NCBI RefSeq assembly: GCF_001685015.1
Contig: NZ_MAYT01000030.1
Coordinates: forward strand, 186,001-250,000
Direction of reading: 5' to 3'
DNA from: Pseudobacillus wudalianchiensis
GTDB lineage: Bacteria; Bacillota; Bacilli; Bacillales; Domibacillaceae
DNA: 64,000 nt
The position numbers and the translations under genes are program-made. Under the pieces are notes generated by a model that saw only the letters and a program-made list of their open reading frames with translations, had not been told where the DNA came from and made no database searches. Positions 18,796 to 27,033 of the stretch are shown piece by piece (the stretch's first letter is position 1; every line of letters begins with the position of its first letter).

Positions 18796-18869
18796 GTCTC
18801 TACCTCCAGATGGTCTATTGGCAACTGAAATTGTTGAATTTTATCACAATGTTAAGAATAAAGGCTTTT

Positions 18870-18908
18870 TGTAAATTGGCTATGTCTATTTTGTAAAGGT
18901 TTTGTAAA
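18870..18908 (-). promoter_or_regulatory. Pho box upstream of pstS
   Basis: On the minus strand TTTACA occurs at 18908-18903, 18897-18892 and 18875-18870. The first two are 11 bases apart and the third is 22 further on, with a degenerate copy (GACATA) filling the intervening 11-base step. Direct TT(A/C/T)ACA repeats at this period are the established PhoP binding pattern in Bacillus. The distance to the start codon (about 75 bases) fits activation. Confidence 0.85.
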
Positions 18909-19191
18909 TATGCGAAAATTGTATTATCTTCCAAAAGAGGTAACTGCATTTACCGCAAATTCTTTATAAATCCTATATTTTTTAAGTTCTAACGAAACGG
19001 AAAAGCATTTTAAACCACCGCTGTCCAAAGCCGGTTGGAAATTATTAAGTAGGATTTAATCGTAAAAGCTATTTTATTAACAAATTATGGAATCGGCTTA
19101 ACATGACACTTCTAGCATATAAAAATAGCTAATATGGCGAATAAACTAAGAAGAGAGGCCTTACGCAACGTTTAGCTTTCGCAAGAGAGAT
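18909..19191. other. Gap upstream of the Pho box
   Basis: AT-rich DNA with no supported frame. A GC-richer patch near 19010-19035 has no recognisable coding character. Nothing else seen. Confidence 0.4.
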
Positions 19192-19320
19192 TTAGTCGAT
19201 CCATCAACGAAGCAGTTCCTGAGCGACTAAATTTGTGACATCCACAATCCGATAGAGGTATCCTTATTCATTGTCATACCAGGACTTCTACTTTGTTCAA
19301 GCCTATCATCATGGTTGATA
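19192..19320 (-). pseudogene. Remnant of glyceraldehyde-3-phosphate dehydrogenase C-terminal part
   Basis: The minus strand encodes, across frame changes, MMIGLNKVEV then SWYDNE-stop-GYLYRIVDV and TNLVAQELLR. The SWYDNE-x-GY-x-x-RVVD block is the hallmark of the type I GAPDH catalytic domain end. Two stops and at least one frameshift show it is dead. No other part of the gene was found nearby, so most of it has been deleted. Confidence 0.7.
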
Positions 19321-19619
19321 AAAGTATTGATGATTACATAAGGTTATTGTTATTAAATAGAAAATTTTTCTGTGATACTGATCATTGAACTTTAGGCGCT
19401 TATTTAATGAATTCTATGATAAAGTAAAAAAATCAATGATACTGTGGCATTCCAGTAGTTAGCAGAGTTGCTCAAGGTTCTTTTGAACAAGACTGACAAA
19501 AAATTAAAAGATTCAACAATCAATTTCGACAGTGGATTGCAAGAGTTCTTAACGATACCAAGAATTATTTGACAATTTCACTCTGAAAAGTGGAGGTTAT
19601 TAAGAATAGGGGTGGAAAG
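19321..19619. other. Upstream region of the second sigma-54 activator
   Basis: About 300 AT-rich bases. Two half-sites TGATAC (near 19374 and 19436) resemble halves of the palindromes found downstream of the activator gene, possibly autoregulatory. No clear sigma-A promoter could be chosen. Confidence 0.3.
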
Positions 19620-21374
19620 ATGGATTTACTGGATATTCAGCCTGCGGTTCAACAGATTGCTGACGCAATTGCAGCTGTTTTGAAGATTGAAGTGGAGATT
19701 GCAAACCATAATTTTATAAGAGTGGCAGGTACGGGAGAACACAAAGAAAGTGTTTTGCATAAAATGGAAGGAGATTTCGTTTACCAATCGGCTGTTAGGA
19801 CTGGACAACCTATAGTAATTGAAAAGCCGGGTTATGAACAAGTTTGTGAAAGATGCAGATTTTATGGAAATTGTTCAGAGACTGGAGAGGTATGTGCTCC
19901 CATTACCTATGAAGGCCAGTCTATAGGGGTGATCGGTTTATTGGCCTTTAATGAAGAGCAACGGAAGATACTCTTTGATAATACAGAAGGAATCCTAACG
20001 TTTTTAAGTAAAATGGCCGATCTTTTAGCTAGCAAATTACACGAACATGATATGATTCAACAGCTAACCATAAACACAGAGAAGATGGCTAAAATCATGA
20101 ATCTCGTTAATCAAGGAATTATTGTGTTAGATGAGAAAGGCACCATTGAAGAAATGAATGTAAAAGCGGAAATGTTGTTAGGTATCGAAAATAATCGTTC
20201 GCTTCCAGGTGATGTAAAGAATTTTTTAAGCGAAATGATTCATCATACGGATGAAAAGAGTCAAACGATCAGCACCTTAATCAACAAAGAAGGAAAATCA
20301 TTTTTTATAAACAGGCAAAAGCTATCCGCTTCAGAGCGTTATTCTGAGTATTTACTCACTCTTCAAGATGCAAATGAAATCCGGCATCTGGCAGAAAAAA
20401 CTACAGAGGAGCAAAAGAAACCGTTTGATCAAATCATAGGGGTTAGCCCTCAAATAAAAGAGGTTAAAGATTATGCGTATAAAGTGTCTCAATCTCATTC
20501 CACTATTTTAATTCAAGGTGAGAGCGGGACTGGCAAAGAAGAGTTTGCTAGAGCCATACATAATGCTAGTATGCGTAAAGAAGGCCCTTTTATTACGGTT
20601 AATTGTGGCGCGATTCCAGAACATTTATTAGAAAGTGAATTGTTTGGGTATGAAAAAGGCGCGTTCACCGGTGCAAATCGTAACGGAAAACCTGGTAAGT
20701 TTGAATTGGCTCACAACGGCTCTATTTTTCTAGATGAAGTCGGAGAAATGCCTTCTTTCCTGCAAGTTAAATTATTACGTGTTTTGCAGGAGAGAGAAAT
20801 CGAGCATCTTGGTGGAACGGCACTTATACCGGTTGATGTGCGCGTAATAGCAGCGACAAATAAAGATCTGCAGGAAATGGTGAGAATGGGTACTTTTAGA
20901 GAAGATCTGTATTTTCGGCTAAATGTTGTTCCCATTATCATCCCGCCCCTAAGAAGCCGCAAGGAAGATATTCTGGCTTTAAGTGAGTATTTCACATCTA
21001 TGTTTAATGATCTTTTTGGGGCAAATGTGTTGGGACTTGGAAATGATGTTAAACAATTGATGTTACATTATCCATGGAAGGGAAACGTCAGGGAATTAAA
21101 GAACTTCATTGAATACTTGTTTAATTTTATCAAGAGCGGATGGATCACAATGGATGAAGCTGAAGAGCTAATTCATCGTAAATTAAAAGTTAAAAAGGAA
21201 AACCTCTCAACCAAACCTACCTTTTCGCTCCTTGAAATGGAAAAAGAGATGATAAAAAAAGCTATTGATTATGTCCGTCATCAACAGTTAAATATCGAAG
21301 AGGCAAGTGAATTGCTCGGAATTGGAAGAGCGACTTTATTTAGAAAAATAAAAAAGTATCAAATTGATACGTAA
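19620..21374 (+). CDS. Sigma-54-dependent activator with Cys-rich sensor domain (YgeV/PrdR-like)
   Basis: A 584-residue enhancer-binding protein. The N-terminal sensor (1-150) carries CERCRFYGNCSETGEVC (about 76-92), a cysteine cluster suited to a metal or Fe-S cluster, followed by a GAF-like IGVIGLLAF stretch. A PAS domain follows (about 160-265), then Walker A GESGTGKE (about 300), GAFTGANRNG (about 347), Walker B IFLDEVGEM (about 370), and a Fis-type helix-turn-helix (SELLGIGRATLFRKIKKYQ). The ATG at 19620 has GGGGTGG before it; the GTG at 19590 is less likely. It immediately precedes three palindromes and a -24/-12 promoter for the RidA/amidase/DpaL operon, the same neighbourhood as E. 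coli ygeV. Control of that operon is a strong inference. Confidence 0.92.
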   Translation: MDLLDIQPAVQQIADAIAAVLKIEVEIANHNFIRVAGTGEHKESVLHKMEGDFVYQSAVRTGQPIVIEKPGYEQVCERCRFYGNCSETGEVCAPITYEGQSIGVIGLLAFNEEQRKILFDNTEGILTFLSKMADLLASKLHEHDMIQQLTINTEKMAKIMNLVNQGIIVLDEKGTIEEMNVKAEMLLGIENNRSLPGDVKNFLSEMIHHTDEKSQTISTLINKEGKSFFINRQKLSASERYSEYLLTLQDANEIRHLAEKTTEEQKKPFDQIIGVSPQIKEVKDYAYKVSQSHSTILIQGESGTGKEEFARAIHNASMRKEGPFITVNCGAIPEHLLESELFGYEKGAFTGANRNGKPGKFELAHNGSIFLDEVGEMPSFLQVKLLRVLQEREIEHLGGTALIPVDVRVIAATNKDLQEMVRMGTFREDLYFRLNVVPIIIPPLRSRKEDILALSEYFTSMFNDLFGANVLGLGNDVKQLMLHYPWKGNVRELKNFIEYLFNFIKSGWITMDEAEELIHRKLKVKKENLSTKPTFSLLEMEKEMIKKAIDYVRHQQLNIEEASELLGIGRATLFRKIKKYQIDT

Positions 21375-21458
21375 TATCAAATTGATACCTTTTTCTCCTT
21401 ATCATTATATATCATCGTTCTTAGATAGCTAGGCAGCCGTTTAGTATCATTTTGATAC
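21356..21458 (+). promoter_or_regulatory. Three palindromes, candidate enhancer sites of the sigma-54 activator
   Basis: GTATCAAATTGATAC (21356-21370, over the end of the activator gene), TATCAAATTGATA (21375-21387) and GTATCATTTTGATAC (21444-21458) share GTATCA-N3-TGATAC. Their centres lie about 80-160 bases before the -12 element at 21524, the usual range for enhancer-binding proteins that act by DNA looping. The neighbouring Fis-type activator is the likely ligand. Confidence 0.65.
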
Positions 21459-21475
21459 TGAATGGCTGTTTTTTT
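21433..21475 (+). terminator. Terminator built around the third palindrome
   Basis: AGCC-GTTTAGTATCA pairs with TGATACTGAAT-GGCT around TTT and is followed by GTTTTTTT. It would terminate the activator transcript while also carrying a candidate enhancer site. Confidence 0.75.
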
Positions 21476-21510
21476 ATCTTAAATTCTTCTAAAACAAGGG
21501 TTTATTGAGT

Positions 21511-21526
21511 TGGCATAATAATTGCA
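21511..21526 (+). promoter_or_regulatory. Sigma-54 (-24/-12) promoter
   Basis: TTGGCATAATAATTGCA (21510-21526) has GG and GC exactly 10 bases apart in the canonical TTGGCA-N6-TTGCA layout. The predicted start near 21536 leaves a short leader to the AGGAGG at about 21551. It drives the ridA-amidase-dpaL region. Confidence 0.9.
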
Positions 21527-21564
21527 AATGGTTATAGAGAAAAGATTAAAAGGAGGAAGTACAT

Positions 21565-21894
21565 ATGGTTCAGCCCATTCAATTAAAAAAGCACCCGCAG
21601 CCGTTGGTTCATATTCACAAGCCGTTACAGCGGAGAAATTGTCGGCCAAACCGCTGCTGAATAATCAGAACAAATCATGAAGAATATAACGGGTCTTTTA
21701 TTAGAGTAGGTCTTGGTTTGGAGGACGTTGTAAAAACAACGACCTTTCCAGATTCAATTGATTTCTTTCAAAGTGTAAATGAAGTATGTGGATCTTACTT
21801 TTCCACACATCAGCCGGCAAGAAGCTGTGTAGAAGTTTCAGCGATCCCAAAAGGAGCATTAGTTGAAATGGAAGTCATTGCGAAATTAAAATAA
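21565..21894 (+). pseudogene. Broken RidA-family gene
   Basis: Begins with a good AGGAGG and ATG, reads into AP-A-GSYSQAV-like sequence in shifted frames, then AE-NQNKS, MKNITGLLLE, stop, GLGLEDVVKTTTFPDSIDFF and a long intact tail (FQSVNEVCGSYFSTHQPARSCVEV to MEVIAKLK). RidA removes reactive enamine/imine products of PLP enzymes, which fits a partner of the lyase downstream. Frameshifts, an in-frame TAG and loss of the segment that carries the LFTSGQ-type active-site strand show it is not functional. Confidence 0.85.
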
Positions 21895-21906
21895 GGGGGA
21901 TACGAA

Positions 21907-23178
21907 ATGAAAATGGAGAAAAGTGAAATCCAATTTAAGAGTTTTAACCTGTCAATTAATGCGGAACGATTGTTCAGCAGACTTACTAAGCTTGGTCAGA
22001 TTGGACGTGATGGAGACGGAAAGCTGACTAGATTAGCAGCCACTGACACCGACAAAGCGGGGCGGGATGCGGTGGTGGTCTGGATGAAGGAAGCTGGCCT
22101 GGAGATCGCAATCGACCGCATCGGCAATATCTTTGGAATTTGGCGTAGTCCTGATGCTGAAGATCAAGCGCCAATCCTAATGGGGTCACACATAGACACA
22201 GTGATCAATGCAGGTATTTATGACGGATGCTATGGCGTACTTGCTGGCATTGAAGTCATCAAAACTTTGCGGGAGGCTGGAGTTGTTCCTTCTCGCCCGA
22301 TTGCGGTGGCAGCGTTCACCAATGAGGAAGGTGTACGCTATGCGCCTGACATGATGGGCTCTCTTGTATTTGCAGGAGGTCTTCCTGTTGAAGAGGCACT
22401 TGCGACGGTTGGCATTGATGGGACATTGCTAGGTGCAGAGCTTGAGAGAATTGGTTATGCGGGGACAGAAGATCCAGGATTCTTACAACCGCATGCCTAT
22501 GTAGAACTTCACATAGAGCAAGGTCCGGTACTTGAGCGTATGGGAATCTCGATCGGCGCAGTGGAAAATCTTCAGGGAATTTCATGGCAACGCATTACGA
22601 TAGAAGGAGTTGCGAATCATGCTGGAACTACACCCATGGCTATGCGGCGTGACGCAGGACATGCGGCCGCAAGAGTTGTAACATTCTTGCATGATCGTGC
22701 CATCAGCTCAACTACACCGACTGTGGCGACAGTTGGCTGCCTTCATTTCGAGCCAAGTGCTATCAACGTTATCCCTTCGCGTGCCACGTTCACTGTTGAT
22801 TTACGCGATCCTAATGAGCAGCGATTAAAAGACGAAGAAGCTGCATTGGCAGACTACCTCGAAAAATTGGCCGCTGCCGAGGAGGTTTGCATTACTGCAG
22901 AGCGACTGGCGCGCTTTGAACCAGTTATCTTCGATGACAATATCGCGGAGCTAGTGGAATGTGCTGCCGATCGCCGTGGCCTATCGTCCAAGCGAATGAC
23001 GTCGGGTGCAGGCCACGATGCACAGATGATCGCCCGTATTTGCCCAACGGCTATGGTTTTCGTTCCGAGCGTCGGTGGGATAAGTCATAATCCTCGTGAG
23101 TACACGTCGGAATCGGACTTGGTTGCCGGAGCGAATGTATTACTCGATGTAGTCAGCCGTCTTGCAGGAGTACTGTAA
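21907..23178 (+). CDS. M20-family amidase: N-carbamoyl-amino-acid hydrolase / allantoate amidohydrolase type
   Basis: A 423-residue zinc-dependent hydrolase of the hydantoinase/carbamoylase family. Motifs in order: GSHIDTVINAGIYDGCYGVLAGIEV (about 97-121) with metal ligands His and Asp, AFTNEEGVRYAPDMMGS (about 138-154) with the Glu-Glu pair, the substrate-binding ELHIEQGPVLERMG, NHAGTTPMAMRRDAG in the dimer domain, and TSGAGHDAQMIARICPTAMVFVPS with SHNPREYT at the C terminus. These enzymes open N-carbamoyl or ureido groups, releasing ammonia and CO2. The start follows AAGGGGGATACGAA. By eye its third-codon positions are more G/C-rich than its neighbours, and it is flanked by two ridA tails, which suggests later insertion. 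E. coli ygeY occupies a similar place. Confidence 0.9.
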   Translation: MKMEKSEIQFKSFNLSINAERLFSRLTKLGQIGRDGDGKLTRLAATDTDKAGRDAVVVWMKEAGLEIAIDRIGNIFGIWRSPDAEDQAPILMGSHIDTVINAGIYDGCYGVLAGIEVIKTLREAGVVPSRPIAVAAFTNEEGVRYAPDMMGSLVFAGGLPVEEALATVGIDGTLLGAELERIGYAGTEDPGFLQPHAYVELHIEQGPVLERMGISIGAVENLQGISWQRITIEGVANHAGTTPMAMRRDAGHAAARVVTFLHDRAISSTTPTVATVGCLHFEPSAINVIPSRATFTVDLRDPNEQRLKDEEAALADYLEKLAAAEEVCITAERLARFEPVIFDDNIAELVECAADRRGLSSKRMTSGAGHDAQMIARICPTAMVFVPSVGGISHNPREYTSESDLVAGANVLLDVVSRLAGVL

Positions 23179-23273
23179 ATTACGAGTGTAAGGCGATATA
23201 AAGTTAAATTTTTTTGACCTAAAAAGTAGTCTTACGACAATCATAAATAGCAAAAAGCTTTGTTTTTGCTATA

Positions 23274-23321
23274 TCAAAGGGAGCTTTAGTTGAATTAGAA
23301 GTCACGGCAAGATCAAAATAG
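23274..23321 (+). pseudogene. Second ridA 3' remnant
   Basis: Reads SKGALVELEVTARSK then TAG, nearly the same as the C-terminal 15 residues of the ridA pseudogene that ends at 21894. It lies just before the RBS of the lyase gene. No upstream part of this copy is left. Confidence 0.75.
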
Positions 23322-23333
23322 GAGGGGCTTTTC

Positions 23334-24560
23334 ATGCAGAAAATCATACAAACCGATATAAAATGGGCTGAAAATAATTTCTGTTCACCTGAATATAACG
23401 AAGAGGAGTTATTAATTTTTGAGGAAAGGCAGATTAAAAGCGTTCACGAGTTTCAAAAAACGCATCGTTTGTACACCGAAACGCCCTTGCATCATTTAAA
23501 ACATTTAGCTGAGCATTTACATGTTGCAGATATTAGAGTCAAAGATGAGTCGCACCGGTTTGGTCTGAATGCTTTCAAAGTAATGGGAGGCATATACGCT
23601 ATTGCCAAGTACTTGGCGGATCGTTTGGGAGAAAACATTGAAAATCTCTCTTTTGCAGAGTTACAGTCTCCATCAGTGAAAGAAAAGCTTGGTGAATTGA
23701 CTTTCATTACAGCAACAGACGGCAATCATGGACGGGGGGTTGCTTGGGCAGCAAGGGAGCTTGGCCATAAATCGGTAGTCTACATGCCGAAAGGGTCAAC
23801 ACGGCAACGACTGCAAGCCATTCGCGATGAAGGCGCCGAGGCAGAAATTACCGATATTAATTACGATGATACGGTCAGAATATGTGCCCGCCTTGCAAAT
23901 GAAAAGGGTTGGGTAATGGTTCAGGATACAGCGTGGGAAGGTTATGATGACATCCCGCTGTGGATTATGCAGGGATACGCCTCCATCGCAAAAGAAATCG
24001 TGGAACAGTTAAATATAGACGGCGGGCAACAACCAACACATATTTTTCTTCAAGCCGGTGTAGGATCGTTTGCAGCAGCCATTGCAGGATTCATGATCCA
24101 GCATTACCGCGATAATCCTCCAATTATTGTCGTAGTTGAACCTGAACAAGCAGATTGTTATTATCGCTCTTTTTTAAGTAAAGAAGGCACAAGGGAAATC
24201 GTCGCTGGAGAGATGAACACAATCATGGCAGGATTGGCTTGTGGAGAACCGAACACTAGAGCATTTCGTTTACTGCGTCAATATGCCAAGGGAACATTCT
24301 CCTGTAACGATAATATCGCTGCACTCGGTATGCGTGTGTATGGCAATCCGCTGAAAGGTGATCCGCGTGTCATTTCAGGTGAATCAGGTGCCGTTACACT
24401 GGGGTTGTTATACCATTTGCGAAGTCTTGCCGATGACTCTGTAATGAGCAATAAGATCTCACTTGATTCCAATTCTCGAATTTTGCTCATCAGTACTGAA
24501 GGAGACACCGATCCAGCCACTTATCAAAAGGTTGTATGGGAGGGACTTTGTCCAAATTAA
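23334..24560 (+). CDS. dpaL: Diaminopropionate ammonia-lyase
   Basis: PLP enzyme that converts 2,3-diaminopropionate (both D and L forms in studied members) to pyruvate and two ammonia. The 408 residues match YgeX/DpaL. Visible: IRVKDESHRFGLNAFKVMGG with the PLP lysine at 82, ATDGNHGRGVAWAARELG (about 125-142) which holds the phosphate-side Asn, the VYMPKGSTRQRL loop, QDTAWEGYDDIPLWIMQGY, the glycine loop QAGVGSFAAAI, MAGLACGEPN, SGESGAVTLGL and a C-terminal EGDTDP. The RBS is AGGAGGGG. It belongs to the sigma-54 operon; the RidA partner beside it is broken. Confidence 0.95.
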   Translation: MQKIIQTDIKWAENNFCSPEYNEEELLIFEERQIKSVHEFQKTHRLYTETPLHHLKHLAEHLHVADIRVKDESHRFGLNAFKVMGGIYAIAKYLADRLGENIENLSFAELQSPSVKEKLGELTFITATDGNHGRGVAWAARELGHKSVVYMPKGSTRQRLQAIRDEGAEAEITDINYDDTVRICARLANEKGWVMVQDTAWEGYDDIPLWIMQGYASIAKEIVEQLNIDGGQQPTHIFLQAGVGSFAAAIAGFMIQHYRDNPPIIVVVEPEQADCYYRSFLSKEGTREIVAGEMNTIMAGLACGEPNTRAFRLLRQYAKGTFSCNDNIAALGMRVYGNPLKGDPRVISGESGAVTLGLLYHLRSLADDSVMSNKISLDSNSRILLISTEGDTDPATYQKVVWEGLCPN

Positions 24561-24591
24561 CGAAGTCTTATTTAAGGTGAACAGTTCTTAT

Positions 24592-24657
24592 GTTGACATT
24601 GATCCGGCTCGTTATTGAAAAGTATTATGGGATGGGGCATATCAATCTATACAATAA
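24592..24657 (+). pseudogene. Remnant of a second dpaL 3' end
   Basis: Reads VDIDPARY, stop, KVLWDGAYQSIQ, then TAA, paralleling TDPATYQKVVWEG at the end of the intact lyase just upstream but closer to the usual family ending. Together with the second ridA tail it points to a once duplicated ridA-dpaL unit or to replacement of a resident copy. Confidence 0.6.
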
Positions 24658-24697
24658 ATTTTTTTGAAAAAATAGTTCATAAGGGAGAGAATTTAAT

Positions 24698-25054
24698 ATG
24701 AACAATGAGAACTTTGAAAAATAACTTATTGAGTGGAGACACTATCTTCATGCACATCCTGAAACTGCTTTTGAAGAAAGAATTACTTCTGAATATGTTG
24801 CTAAAGTATTAACAGATATGGGAGTAGAGGTTCACAGAAATATTGGTGGTACTGGAATCGTCGCTAATCTTACAGTGGGCGGTGGTCCAGACATTATCAG
24901 TCTTAGAGCAGATATGAATGCAATTAATCTAACAGAGGAGGGGGAACACCCATACACCTCCCAAAATCCGGGTAAAATGCATGGGTGTGGTCATGATGGG
25001 CATGGGGCTACATTATTGGGTGCAGCTAAGGTTGGTATAGGGCACATTTCTTGA
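24698..25054 (+). pseudogene. Truncated M20 amidohydrolase
   Basis: Starts with RBS AAGGGAGAG and ATG, but reaches a TAA after eight codons (24722). The frame then gives LIEWRHYLHAHPETAFEE, ISLRADMNAINLTE and MHGCGHDGHGATLLGAAK, the N-terminal metal site of M20D aminoacylase/hippurate hydrolases. Homology stops near 25040, so about three quarters of the gene is gone. It was probably the last gene of the sigma-54 operon. Confidence 0.85.
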
Positions 25055-25056
25055 AT

Positions 25057-25200
25057 TCAATCGATTTGTTCTTTCATCATTTGAATTGATGATGTTTTGC
25101 AAATTTGGTCTTCATAAAGATTTCCTGGATGATTAAAATAGGGATCTTTTACGTTAAGTGCGACTAAATCGTCAACCATAGAAAATTGTACCAGAAAATT
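25057..25200 (-). other. Unrecognised coding-like fragment
   Basis: On the minus strand a short frame reads VDDLVALNVKDPYFNHPG and EDQICKTSSIQMMKEQID before a stop at 25057. The composition looks like the C-terminal end of a real protein, but I cannot name the family and there is no start. It sits between two other fragments. Confidence 0.3.
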
Positions 25201-25202
25201 TA

Positions 25203-25529
25203 TTTGTCTATGTATATAGTGCAAGTGTACTTCCTGGTATGATTCCATGGTTTGTTATTCTGATTAGTCATATTCGATTCAGAAAAGTAAAAGGAGCTGA
25301 AATAGATAATCATCCATTTAAAATGCCTTTTGCACCTGTTACAAACTATTTGACGATTGCCTTCTTAATTATGGTATTAACCGGTATGTGGTTAAATGAT
25401 GACACACGTATCTCGCTTATTGTAGGGGTCATTGTTCTGGGTATCGTTGTCTTTAGTTTTTATGCTTTTGGATTAGGCAAACGCACTCGAGTAGATACTC
25501 AAATAGAAGATGAAGTAATAAATCAATAA
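25203..25529 (+). pseudogene. C-terminal fragment of an amino acid permease
   Basis: The frame gives VYVYSASVLPGMIPWFVILISH, then FRKVKGAEIDNHPFKMPFAPVTN and two further hydrophobic segments ending in a charged tail. This is the last third of an AAT/GabP-type APC permease. The first two thirds are missing, so it cannot be functional; an internal ATG at 25239 makes it look like a small gene. Confidence 0.8.
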
Positions 25530-25799
25530 TTTAATTCGTTTAATTTAACGATAGGATAAGCAACATTAGTAAAAAACGATATAAGAAGAAAACTTGTGTC
25601 TCATCATCGTCAATATTTCTGTCCTTAATGACAGCCAAATCTGTTGATAAACCGCAAAAATACATTTAAATAATGTTGTTTGTTTTTATTAGACTACCCC
25701 GAGAACGACAGTCAATAGATTAAATGGTGCAAAACCTACAGTTAGGGAAAGAATTTCTGTCATTTCATATTTATTTCTTGAAATAGATATGAAATGGCT

Positions 25800-26029
25800 T
25801 CATTAAGTAATCACTGCAGCAACGGGGATAGATGCATTAACACATGCGATTGAATTGTATACATCAGAATGCTAGTCCTGTTAGCCAAGGATTCGCTATA
25901 CAGGCAGTAAAAATGATAGTTGAAAATTTAACTAAAACTTATTTTGTTGAAACGGATATAGAAAGCAGAGGGAAAATGCTACTCGATGATAGCTCGAGTA
26001 GCATTTTTCCATTCTCTATTGGGGAATGA
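25800..26029 (+). pseudogene. Remnant of an iron-containing alcohol dehydrogenase
   Basis: Reads ITAATGIDALTHAIELYTSE, then PVSQGFAIQAVKMIVENL, ESRGKMLL, with a frameshift between the first two. The DALTHAIE-x-Y motif carries one of the iron-binding histidines of group III alcohol dehydrogenases. N- and C-terminal parts are missing. Confidence 0.75.
25971..26010 (+). terminator. Strong hairpin terminator
   Basis: AAAATGCTACTCGA pairs with TCGAGTAGCATTTT around TGATAGC, followed by TCC after a 5-T run. It lies over the end of the alcohol dehydrogenase remnant. Confidence 0.75.
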
Positions 26030-26203
26030 ATCAATCGATGAAGATCGCTTGTTCATTGTAAAAAAACATTGTGACATATAAACATAACTCTTAACATGTT
26101 TTTTTACGTTTTTTGCAGACGCTGCCCAATATAGATTGAATCATAAGCACCCTTATGGTGAATTGATCCCTGTCAAGTAGTCAATAAAACAAGCATAATT
26201 ATG

Positions 26204-26246
26204 CAGCCTGGGCTCTATATTGATATAGACTCAGGTTGTTTAATTT
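26204..26246 (+). terminator. Imperfect hairpin, probable terminator
   Basis: AGCCTGGGCTCTATAT and ATATAGACTCAGGTT pair with a few mismatches and are followed by GTTTAATTTTAG. Confidence 0.45.
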
Positions 26247-26384
26247 TAGTATTGAGGATTGCCTTGCTTATTGATTTTGCCGATGATGTTTGCGGATACA
26301 TCAACAAATTTTTTGATTGCCCACACGATCATTTGTATCTCGTATGTTATTCCTTAGTACTAACGGGGTTAAGCGGAGGTAATG

Positions 26385-27033
26385 GAATTCACCGTCCTCG
26401 AGATCAAGATGCCAAAAAAGAAAGAGAGTACAAAGTATTACCTTCAATTGGGAAGAAGACTTATACGGTTGGATTTTTTGTTGGCTGTATTATGGATAGG
26501 CTGTTCTTAAAAATCAATGATGACAGTGTGAAACTGCTGCAACTAGCAGTCTGTGAAGCTCTTTTGCATCATAGTTGGAAAAAAAAGAAAGACTATTTCA
26601 CTAGCTCAAAAGAATATTGGATTATTTGAAAAATATGATTTTTATTTTACGAGAGTTCATTGCCACTTACTAAAGAGATTCGAAAAGTTGTCGCATGCCA
26701 ATCTTCGTGTCATTTACGGCATGTTCAAAAAGTCATTAATAAGCCTGAGCAATTAATAAAGAAGATACGAGGAATTGATTATCGCTTTTTTGAAAAACAG
26801 GACATGTACTGCGGATCGGGAAGAATCTACAATGTTGTCCACTACAATGAAGCGATGGGAGTGTTGGATCAAAAGATGAATCATATTGAAAAGTGGAGCC
26901 AGATATCATCGTCACAAGTAATCCGGGCTGCCGTTTACAGATGAAATTAGGTGCCAGGCGCGCAGGGAAGGCAGAAAAAATCAATGTTGTTCATATTGTT
27001 GAACTGCTAGCCGAAGCCTGTGAGATACACTAA
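26385..27033 (+). pseudogene. glcF: Broken glycolate oxidase iron-sulfur subunit
   Basis: The C-terminal half of GlcF spread over at least two frames: YTVGFFVGCIMDRLFLKIND with LLQLAVCEA (26455-26565), a damaged stretch near LAQKNIGLFEKYDFYF, then QSSCHLRHVQKVINKPEQLIKKI, CGSGRIYNVVHYNEAMGVLDQKM, and after another shift TSNPGCRLQMKLGARRAG and VVHIVELLAEACEIH-stop. The paired CCG-type cysteine motifs are partly lost. The N-terminal ferredoxin-like half is absent. Confidence 0.85.

Noticed and set aside
25057-25248. 63-codon minus-strand frame as a gene
   Set aside because: It reads across the boundary into the permease fragment on the other strand and lacks an RBS; only the last 40 codons look protein-like. 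Kept only as an unrecognised fragment.
26201-26629. Plus-strand frame that appears as a 142-residue gene
   Set aside because: Only the last half matches GlcF; the first half is upstream hairpin and unrelated sequence, and the frame breaks inside the conserved part. Treated as the glcF pseudogene from about 26385.
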